Assembly: GCF_011683915.1 (NCBI RefSeq)
Contig: NZ_JAAQPH010000018.1
Coordinates: forward strand, 1-64,000
Origin: Pelagibius litoralis
Lineage (GTDB): Bacteria > Pseudomonadota > Alphaproteobacteria > Kiloniellales > Kiloniellaceae
Length of the DNA stretch: 64,000 nt
Reading direction: 5' to 3'
A program made the position numbers and the translations under genes. The notes beneath the pieces were generated by a model. The model searched no databases. It was not told where the DNA came from and worked only from the letters and a program-made list of their open reading frames with translations. Shown in pieces: positions 58,182-64,000 of this stretch (its first letter is position 1; each line of letters begins with the position of its first letter).

Positions 58182-58220
58182 GGAGGTCTCCGAAAGGCAG
58201 TAGCACATCCCTCTCTACCC

Positions 58221-58262
58221 AAGTGACTTTAAAAATGAAAGCTTGACGAACGTTAGTCACTT
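58221..58262. promoter_or_regulatory. Inverted repeat between the HxlR and cysteine-synthase-like genes
   Basis: AAGTGACT (58221-58228) and AGTCACTT (58255-58262) are exact inverted octamers separated by 26 bases, each followed by TTAA-type sequence. They are good candidates for HxlR binding sites controlling both divergent genes. Confidence 0.55.
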
Positions 58263-58304
58263 TAATTATGGAAGTTACATACTGAATTTCTGCGAGGGCT
58301 CGCC

Positions 58305-59216
58305 ATGATCGCGATCGGGAAAACACCGTTGATCAAATTGAACCATTTGACCGATCCTGGCAGTGCTGACGTCTATGTGAAATGGGAGGGGGCGAACCCA
58401 ACCGGCAGCATGAAAGACAGAATGGCGCTGTCGATGATTGAAGGTGCGGAACGGCGCGGCGTTCTGAAATCTGGTGGGCGTGTGATCGAATACACTGGCG
58501 GCAGCACGGGAAGCTCTTTGGCGATGGTCTGTGCCACGCGCGGCTATGGTGCGCATTTCGTGTCTTCAAACGGCTTTTCCGAAGAAAAGCTTCAAACGAT
58601 GCGTGCCTTCGGCGCCGAGGTGGAGATTGTTCATGCGGAAGGCGGCATTCTTACCGCCGACGTGATCAACCGAATGATCTCTCGTGCAAAAGAGCTGGCT
58701 GATCGGCCGGGCACGTTCTGGCCGGATCAGGTAAACAACATGGACAACAAGCTAGGATATCACGCGATGGCGCGCGAAATCCTAGATCAAGTTGATGGCC
58801 CTATCGACGAGTTTGTCATGGCGGCAGGCGGCGGCGGATGTATCTCCGGCAATGCGGAAATCCTGAAAGACCACAATCCGCAAACGCGGATCATCGCAAT
58901 TGAACCCTACTATGTACGCAATGTTTCAGGGGGGGACACAAGTGGCACCCACAAGCTCGAAGGGATCGGATTGTCGTTTGTACCAACTATTCTGCGGCGC
59001 GACCTGATTGACGAGGTTGTGTCGGTGAAAGATGAGGACGCGTATTGGGGTGCGAGGTCATTGGCGCGGCAAGAAGGTTTGTTTGGCGGCGTCACTTCGG
59101 GCGCAAACGTCTGGGCGGCCCTTCAGCGTGCCAATGAACTGGGACCCGGAAAAAAGATCGTGACGGTGATAATTGATACCGGGATGCGGTATTTGAGCGA
59201 CGACTTGTATCGGTGA
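58305..59216 (+). CDS. Cysteine synthase-family PLP enzyme
   Basis: A 303-residue fold-type II PLP protein of the CysK/CBS group. The Schiff-base lysine is Lys37 in NPTGSMKDRMA. The substrate loop reads EYTGGSTGSSLA instead of the common PTSGNTG, and the phosphate loop is AAGGGGCISG. These changes make it a divergent member; O-acetylserine sulfhydrylase, cystathionine beta-synthase or another beta-replacement activity are all possible. Base composition is lower in G+C than nearby genes. Divergent from the HxlR regulator, which probably controls it. Confidence 0.85.
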   Translation: MIAIGKTPLIKLNHLTDPGSADVYVKWEGANPTGSMKDRMALSMIEGAERRGVLKSGGRVIEYTGGSTGSSLAMVCATRGYGAHFVSSNGFSEEKLQTMRAFGAEVEIVHAEGGILTADVINRMISRAKELADRPGTFWPDQVNNMDNKLGYHAMAREILDQVDGPIDEFVMAAGGGGCISGNAEILKDHNPQTRIIAIEPYYVRNVSGGDTSGTHKLEGIGLSFVPTILRRDLIDEVVSVKDEDAYWGARSLARQEGLFGGVTSGANVWAALQRANELGPGKKIVTVIIDTGMRYLSDDLYR

Positions 59217-59239
59217 CCTATCACGGCGGCATTAGCTGT

Positions 59240-59917
59240 TCATGATTTGAAGGCTGTCACAGGCAACGTCAGGACCACCGCTTCCAGGATGGCGGCGTAG
59301 TGGCAGCCGGCGGCGGCCAGCACCAGGGCATGCCAGATCGCGTTGTGATAGGGCAGACGCCGCCAGAGGTGAGAGACCACACCCAGGGTGTAGAGACCGC
59401 CACCGGTGACCAGCAGCACCAGGGCGGCGGTCGAGAGCGCCGCGACCAGTGGCTCCACCACCGCCAGGATGGCCCAGCCCTGGGCCAGGTAGAGGGCGAT
59501 GGCGGCCCGCTCGAAGCGGCGCGGCAGGAACAGCTTCAGGGCGACGCCGGCCAGCGCCACTACCCAGACCGCCGCCAGCAACGCCAGGCCCCAGCCGCCG
59601 CCGATGACGATCAGCGAAAAGGGGGTATAGGTGCCGGCGATCATCACGAAGATCGCGGCATGGTCGAGGCGCCGGAGGATCTCTTTCCAGCCGGGCCGTT
59701 TCGCCATGTTGTAGGCGGCGGAGCAGGCAAAAACCGCGATCAGGCCGGTCCCATAGACCGCCAGGCTGAGAATCGAGAGCGACGAGCCCTGCGGCAGGGC
59801 GAGCAGGATCAGGATCGGAAAGGCGATCAGGCTGGCGCCTACGCCGAGAACGTGTACCGCCGCATCAGCACGGCGCTCGGCGGAGGCATAGGTGGGAAAG
59901 ACAAGAGGCTCGGGCAT
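59240..59917 (-). CDS. Hemolysin-III / PAQR-family membrane protein
   Basis: A 225-residue protein with seven hydrophobic helices. Family signatures are SAAYNMAKRPGWKEILRRLDHA near residue 73 with the putative metal His, IAGTYTPFSLI, and the last-helix WHALVLAAAGCHYAAI. Despite the name, these are PAQR-fold proteins linked to membrane fluidity and lipid homeostasis, not proven toxins. High G+C, unlike the cassettes on both sides. Its start is 30 bases from the palindrome at 59947. Confidence 0.92.
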   Translation of the reverse strand: MPEPLVFPTYASAERRADAAVHVLGVGASLIAFPILILLALPQGSSLSILSLAVYGTGLIAVFACSAAYNMAKRPGWKEILRRLDHAAIFVMIAGTYTPFSLIVIGGGWGLALLAAVWVVALAGVALKLFLPRRFERAAIALYLAQGWAILAVVEPLVAALSTAALVLLVTGGGLYTLGVVSHLWRRLPYHNAIWHALVLAAAGCHYAAILEAVVLTLPVTAFKS

Positions 59918-59946
59918 CGAAGGGGGCTCTTATAAGCACTCATAGT

Positions 59947-59979
59947 ATTGCGAAATTCGCAATAACTTGCTATTATAAT
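59947..59979. promoter_or_regulatory. Palindrome overlapping a sigma-70-like promoter
   Basis: ATTGCGAAATTCGCAAT (59947-59963) is a perfect 8-1-8 palindrome. On the plus strand TTGCGA (59948-59953), 17 bases and TATTAT (59971-59976) form a good -35/-10 pair, so a bound regulator would block the promoter. It may serve the cassette genes (start at 60147), hemolysin-III, or both. Confidence 0.55.
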
Positions 59980-60146
59980 CCCTTACGTGCGCACTAAGAT
60001 GCACAGCATCGAAAGGTATGAAAGGGTGACTACCAATGATCATAGTTTGGAATTTGTTAACTCAAGATCATTGCGACGAAGCTATTTGCATCAGAGTCAA
60101 GCATGATTCATGATGCCGAAGAATCTGTTTTGTCTGAGGCTCCTTG

Positions 60147-60980
60147 ATGAGTGGTCGACCTAAAGATCTACCTGACTTCGAGAATCCACCACTTGTAGAG
60201 GTTGTTCTTGGCGTCCAATTCGAACGTATCCAAGGATTTCAGTCCATTCACATAGGCGATCTTTGGAAAGCGTTTAGGGACAAGTTTCCCTTTGTTCAAG
60301 AGCAGCCTCCTCTTGGGCCGAGTTTTGAGACATTTGGAACGCGATCACAAACCAAAGGCCCAAAGGTAGAGCTTATATCGGGCCCGATGCCCACACCGCG
60401 CCTGTGGTTCATGGATGAAGCCAAGAATGAGCTCATTCAATTCCAGTCGGATAGATTTATCCATAATTGGAGAAAAATAAGCGAAAGCGATCCATATCCA
60501 CGGTACGAGCAGATAAAGGAAAACTTCGCGGATGAACTAAACGTTCTTGCTCGGTTTCTCGAGCAATCTGAATTGGGAGATCTTCGCCCAAACCAGTGTG
60601 AGGTTACCTATATAAACCATATAGTTTCCGAAGAAGCAGAGAACCTATGCGCCGACCCAGGCAAAGTATTTCGGATGTTTGGTAATATGCCCGACACGCT
60701 TCGGGCCGAAGAAATCGAAGATGCACAATTCTTGCTTCGTTACGTAATAAAATCTGACGATCAGCTTCCAGTGGGCAGATTGTTAATCGAATCTAAGCCC
60801 GGGTTCTCAGATGAAGGCCTTCCTGTAATCGCACTATCAATTTTGGTGCGTGGTCAGCCGAGCGAACCGAATATAGAATCAGCTTTAGAATTTATTGATA
60901 TAGGACGCGAGAAAATTGTTGGGCACTTTGCACAGTCCACGACAGAACTCATGCATGGCCGGTGGAGGAGGAAGCAATGA
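60147..60980 (+). CDS. TIGR04255-type protein of unknown function (cassette gene 1)
   Basis: A 277-residue soluble protein resembling the TIGR04255 family: opening ENPPLVEVVLGVQFERIQGF, then HIGDLWKAFRDKFPFVQEQP, then VTYINHI in the middle. These proteins are sporadically distributed and have no established function. There is no signal peptide or membrane helix. The ATG at 60147 has GAGG upstream, with an in-frame TTG just before. The gene is markedly AT-richer than the core: the 60 bases from 60601 contain only 27 G/C. It overlaps gene 2 by ATGA. Confidence 0.78.
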   Translation: MSGRPKDLPDFENPPLVEVVLGVQFERIQGFQSIHIGDLWKAFRDKFPFVQEQPPLGPSFETFGTRSQTKGPKVELISGPMPTPRLWFMDEAKNELIQFQSDRFIHNWRKISESDPYPRYEQIKENFADELNVLARFLEQSELGDLRPNQCEVTYINHIVSEEAENLCADPGKVFRMFGNMPDTLRAEEIEDAQFLLRYVIKSDDQLPVGRLLIESKPGFSDEGLPVIALSILVRGQPSEPNIESALEFIDIGREKIVGHFAQSTTELMHGRWRRKQ

Positions 60981-61498
60981 CTGCAGATGCAGCGTATGAC
61001 CCGGACGCTAGCTTGATGGCTTCAGGGGTATCTAGCTTGAGAAGCTTTTCACTCCGACAAAACCTGACTGAGGAGGATGTTATTCAGGCTCCGCGTAGCG
61101 GCTCAATCAGCTCCTATTTTGCGGCAAAACAAACGAATAAATGCCTGTTTTCGATTGCTAGGAAACTCCAAGAACTCGCAGGTTTGCCAGTTGGTTGGGA
61201 TGGGTACGATGGGCAACCGCTTCAAAGCGATATCGCGAATTTCGCTTTCAAATTGCTGTCGGAGACGCTCGATCCAGATTGCCCTCCGCCTCAAATCGTT
61301 CCGCTTGGCTATGGGGGCCTTCAATTGGAATGGCACGAAAGAGGAATTGATCTAGAAATTGAGATTGAGGCGCCAAACCGAGTTGCGTTGTACTTCTGCG
61401 ATCACCAAACAGGAGAAGAGATCGAACAGCAGATCTCAACAGACTATACAGCAATGGCTGAGCAGCTAGCAAAGCTGAGCTCGCGCATCCAGACCTGA
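60977..61498 (+). CDS. Hypothetical protein (cassette gene 2)
   Basis: A 173-residue soluble protein. Its recognisable block is ELAGLPVGWDGYDGQPLQSD followed by PPQIVPLGYGGLQLEWHERG and DLEIEIEAPNR; I have seen this LPxxWDGYxxxP / GGLQLEWxxxG pattern in scattered bacterial proteins without known function. GGAGGAGG stands seven bases before the ATG. The start overlaps the gene 1 stop by four bases, so translation is coupled. AT-rich like gene 1. Confidence 0.78.
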   Translation: MTADAAYDPDASLMASGVSSLRSFSLRQNLTEEDVIQAPRSGSISSYFAAKQTNKCLFSIARKLQELAGLPVGWDGYDGQPLQSDIANFAFKLLSETLDPDCPPPQIVPLGYGGLQLEWHERGIDLEIEIEAPNRVALYFCDHQTGEEIEQQISTDYTAMAEQLAKLSSRIQT

Positions 61499-61518
61499 TT
61501 CTTGGTTGTTCGGGTCTC

Positions 61519-61953
61519 ATGGCAAAACCTCCGCGGGACGGTTCCAACCGAATCATGCCTTATGATGACCCCGATATTTTGGAAAACGACGGGCTCATTC
61601 GTTATATTAATCCCGAGTATCATTTGGTTCCGGACCAAAACACTGGTCAGCCTCGTCTGTCGACTGGCGCGTTTTCGGAATCAAGTGGGCCGTCCGGCGG
61701 AATGTCAGTAAACCTTGAGAGACCGATGGTAGAGGCGGGCGTTAATGTCACGCACACTTTGCCAAACCCTGAATTTGGTGCTGTTCGGCTAATTGCCGGC
61801 GCACTCAGAGCGATGGGCTGTAGAGTTGGGAGTGATCCCAAGGAAGGCAATCCATATCACGGTTCTGTATGGGGAATACCCAAATCGAAAGGGCAGAAGA
61901 GGAGGATTGCCGAGACTGCCATATGGGTAAAGAAGCCAGACGGAATGACTTAA
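61519..61953 (+). CDS. Hypothetical protein (cassette gene 3)
   Basis: A 144-residue protein. INPEYHLVPDQNTGQPRLST and GAFSESSGPSGGMSVNLERP are the most striking segments; the C-terminus is basic (KSKGQKRRIAETAIWVKK). Similar short proteins often occur next to WDGY-type genes, but no activity is known to me. It begins 20 bases after gene 2 without a strong ribosome site. AT-rich. It likely forms one transcription unit with genes 1 and 2. Confidence 0.7.
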   Translation: MAKPPRDGSNRIMPYDDPDILENDGLIRYINPEYHLVPDQNTGQPRLSTGAFSESSGPSGGMSVNLERPMVEAGVNVTHTLPNPEFGAVRLIAGALRAMGCRVGSDPKEGNPYHGSVWGIPKSKGQKRRIAETAIWVKKPDGMT

Positions 61954-62203
61954 TAGTCGGGCACATCCTTTCGTCGAAATTTGATCTAAGTCGGCAATCT
62001 CAATCTTCCAATAGATTGCTGCACGGGTGCGGTTCCAAGTTTTTTAATGCCCTTTCTCCAAAGCGACCCAAATTCCGAACTTTGCCAAGAGCCCGTAACA
62101 CCTCTGTGACTTTGCCTGCCGGGGCTTTGAGTGTTTAAATGCGCGGGAATCGGGCCCGGGCTTCAAGAAGCCGGGCCGCGCAGCGCTGACGTCGGGGGAC
62201 CAG

Positions 62204-62869
62204 ATGACACTCGGGAAGATGACACCCGGAAATCGGAACATGCTTACTGCCGGGGCCGCGGCCGGGCTGCTGCTCTTGCTGAGCGCCTGCGGCACGCCGG
62301 GCGGCGACTACGACGACCTGATGGCGGAACGCAACTTCGTCGGCGCCAAGAACGATGCCTTTTCGATCTGTCACGGCCATGGCTGCCGGCTGACTTCCGA
62401 CGTATCCCTGACCGAATTGGAATGGGACCCGGTCGCCGACATCTTCGCCGAGCCGGCGGCCTCCGCCGATATCGAGCGGGCGCGCATCGCCATGGCCACG
62501 GCGATCCTGGAAGAGGCGGTGGGCCGCAAGACCGGCACCCATAAAGACCAGGGCGGCACCTTCAACGCCATGAGCGGCAACCATCAGTTCGACTGTGTCG
62601 ACGAGACCAGCAACACCTCCGTCTATCTCACCCTGATGGCCAAGGCGGGCTATCTGAAGTGGCACAAGATCAAGGGCTGGGCCGGGCGCGGCCTGCTGAT
62701 CGACGGCTCCTGGCCACACCAGTCCGCCGTGGTGGTGGAGTTGAAGACCGGTCAGGCCTACGCCGTCGATACCTGGTTCGAAGACAACGGCCGCCCGGCC
62801 CACGTGGTGCCGTTGGAAGAATGGCGGGCCGGCTGGTCGCCCCCGGGTTTCGTCGACAGCATTCTCTGA
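62204..62869 (+). CDS. Lipoprotein with candidate Cys-His-Asp active site
   Basis: A 221-residue lipoprotein: hydrophobic AGAAAGLLLLL then lipobox LSAC. In the mature part NHQFDCVDETSNTSVYL near residue 127, WPHQSAVVVEL near 167 and AYAVDTWFEDNGR near 182 line up in the order Cys, His, Asp, as in transglutaminase-like or papain-like cysteine hydrolases. This is a motif reading, not a family match. High G+C, core-like. The spacer 61954-62203 before it holds a GC hairpin at about 62152-62177 and no gene. Confidence 0.65.
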   Translation: MTLGKMTPGNRNMLTAGAAAGLLLLLSACGTPGGDYDDLMAERNFVGAKNDAFSICHGHGCRLTSDVSLTELEWDPVADIFAEPAASADIERARIAMATAILEEAVGRKTGTHKDQGGTFNAMSGNHQFDCVDETSNTSVYLTLMAKAGYLKWHKIKGWAGRGLLIDGSWPHQSAVVVELKTGQAYAVDTWFEDNGRPAHVVPLEEWRAGWSPPGFVDSIL

Positions 62870-63003
62870 TCCCAGCGCGGTGTCTCCGTGGGCGGCTGGT
62901 CGCCCTTAGGATGATCGCGTGTCGCCTGCAGGGGCGACAGCGCGCCGCAACGTCCGTATTTCTCCCCTGAAAGGCGACTGCCGGCAGCGGAAGGAGTATG
63001 GCC

Positions 63004-64000
63004 ATGACCGTGCTTTCGAACATCGTAATCTCGGCGCGGGTGCGCCGTTCGCCCTTCTTCGCGGCGACCCAGCGGTATGGCTGCAAGGCCTATTCGGTCT
63101 ACAATCACATGTACATGCCGCTCTACTACCAGAGCCCGGAGGCCGACTACTGGCATTTGGTGAACGGGGTGACGCTTTGGGACGTAGCGGTCGAGCGCCA
63201 GGTAGAAATCGTCGGGCCCGACGCGGCGCGCTTCGTCCAACTGCTCAGCCCGCGCGATCTCTCCAACTGTGCCGTCGGCCAGTGCAAGTACCTGCTGATG
63301 ACCGACGAGACCGGCGGCATCCTCAACGATCCCGTCCTGCTGAAGCTGGCGGAGGACCGCTACTGGCTGTCCCTGGCCGACAGCGACGTGCTGCTCTGGG
63401 CCAAGGGCGTCGCTTACTTCGGCAATTATGACGTCGAGATCTTCGAGCCCGATGTCTCCCCCCTGCAGCTGCAGGGCCCGTTGGCGGCGGCGGTGGGTGA
63501 GGCCTTGTTCGGTTCCGCCCTGAACGACCTCAAGTACTTCTGGTTTGCGGAGTTCGAACTGGCGGGCATGCCGCTCATCGTGTCGCGCACCGGTTGGAGC
63601 GGTGAGCGCGGTTACGAGATCTATCTGCAGAACGGCGACGACGGCGACCGGCTCTGGGAGACGATCATGGAGGCCGGCAATCCCCACGGCATCGCCCCGG
63701 CCACCCCTTCGGCGATCCGGCGCATCGAGGGCGGCCTGCTGTCCTACGGCGCCGATATGAACTTGGACAACAACCCCTATGAGATGAACCTGGGCCGCCT
63801 CGTCGACCTGGATCAGGAGGCCGATTTCATCGGCAAGGCGGCGCTGGCCCGGATCAAGAAAGCGGGCATCACCCGGCGTCTGGTCGGGCTGGCGGTCGAG
63901 GGCGGCGCGGCAGCGGTGCCGAGTCTGGAACGTGCGGCGATCACCTGCGATGGCGCGCCCGCCGGGCGCATCACCAGCGCCGTCTACTCGCCCAGCCTGG
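63004..64000 (+). CDS. DmdA/GcvT-family protein, possible DMSP demethylase (truncated by window end)
   Basis: 332 codons without a stop, running off the window. The product is a tetrahydrofolate-dependent aminomethyltransferase-fold protein. It starts ARVRRSPFFAATQRYGCKAY and continues SVYNHMYMPLYYQSPEADYW, WDVAVERQVEI, LSPRDLSNCAVGQCKY, GGILNDPV, VSPLQLQGP and RIEGGLLSYGADM. This pattern is closer to DmdA than to the glycine-cleavage T protein. DmdA moves a methyl group from DMSP to tetrahydrofolate. Many DmdA-like paralogues act on other substrates, so the substrate is open. AAGGAG lies seven bases before the ATG at 63004. Confidence 0.7.
   Translation, partial: MTVLSNIVISARVRRSPFFAATQRYGCKAYSVYNHMYMPLYYQSPEADYWHLVNGVTLWDVAVERQVEIVGPDAARFVQLLSPRDLSNCAVGQCKYLLMTDETGGILNDPVLLKLAEDRYWLSLADSDVLLWAKGVAYFGNYDVEIFEPDVSPLQLQGPLAAAVGEALFGSALNDLKYFWFAEFELAGMPLIVSRTGWSGERGYEIYLQNGDDGDRLWETIMEAGNPHGIAPATPSAIRRIEGGLLSYGADMNLDNNPYEMNLGRLVDLDQEADFIGKAALARIKKAGITRRLVGLAVEGGAAAVPSLERAAITCDGAPAGRITSAVYSPSL

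Noticed and set aside
59240-59917. Hemolysin toxin
   Set aside because: The name is historical; the sequence is a seven-helix PAQR-type membrane protein.
61869-62138. 89-residue open frame overlapping cassette gene 3
   Set aside because: Out of frame with gene 3, no ribosome site and no motif.
57563-62203. Genomic island integrated at tRNA-Thr
   Set aside because: Foreign-looking genes follow the tRNA, but there is no integrase, I found no second copy of the tRNA 3-prime end, and the core-like hemolysin-III gene interrupts the region.

Overview
The window reads as a chromosomal segment of a high-G+C alphaproteobacterium, most likely of the Rhodospirillales/Kiloniellales type. The evidence is: the gene order hemC-hemD-mitofilin-hemY; gpsA-tsaD next to EVE and YciI-family genes; the neighbourhood rsmB / htpX / SDHAF4-type DUF1674 / rpe / heparinase / purH; a 1617-residue NAD-glutamate dehydrogenase; a glnK-amtB operon behind a sigma-54 promoter; and the dispersed palindromes common in alphaproteobacterial spacers. 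Two candidate dimethylsulfoniopropionate (DMSP) genes point to a marine or saline habitat.

Layout. 0.4-4 kb: exonuclease III, a PuuD-like hydrolase, a sterol-desaturase-family membrane oxygenase and a small secreted CARDB protein. 4.1-8.6 kb: an aminotransferase-ftsK-lolA operon. 8.7-12.3 kb: glnK-amtB with sigma-54 promoter and leader hairpin, then a UbiH-type hydroxylase. 12.4-18.6 kb: a DddP-like DMSP lyase, an Asp/Glu-racemase homologue lacking both catalytic cysteines, a thioredoxin/TPR - LON-N - Trm112 - DUF971 cluster, a YbaK/ProX deacylase and tRNA-Gly(GCC). 18.7-30.8 kb: two LysR regulators each facing a tiny gene, a histidine-rich membrane protein, the giant glutamate dehydrogenase, YbjQ, an MFS exporter, and a receiver protein with an HPt-like tail. 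30.9-41.9 kb: purH, a polysaccharide pair (CapD/WbpM-like and WecA/MraY-like), heparinase, rpe, a periplasmic protein with secretin-like motifs, rsmB, htpX and DUF1674. 41.9-46.4 kb: an AT-rich HxlR/VOC pair, an EamA exporter, and a PNPOx-like protein facing a PdxR/MocR regulator. 46.4-57.4 kb: a lipoprotein, acsA, EVE, YciI, gpsA and tsaD on the minus strand, then hemC-hemD-mitofilin-hemY on the plus strand. 57.5-64 kb: tRNA-Thr(CGU), an HxlR/cysteine-synthase-like pair, hemolysin-III, a low-G+C three-gene cassette of unknown function beginning with a TIGR04255-type gene, a lipoprotein with a possible Cys-His-Asp triad, and a truncated DmdA/GcvT-family gene.

Most of the content is core housekeeping. 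The accessory signals are the TIGR04255-type cassette (60.1-62.0 kb) with a perfect palindrome in front, two regulator/enzyme pairs of lower G+C, the DddP-like and DmdA-like genes that together would give both branches of DMSP catabolism, and several families of palindromic spacer repeats. I saw no transposase, integrase, prophage, CRISPR array or rRNA.
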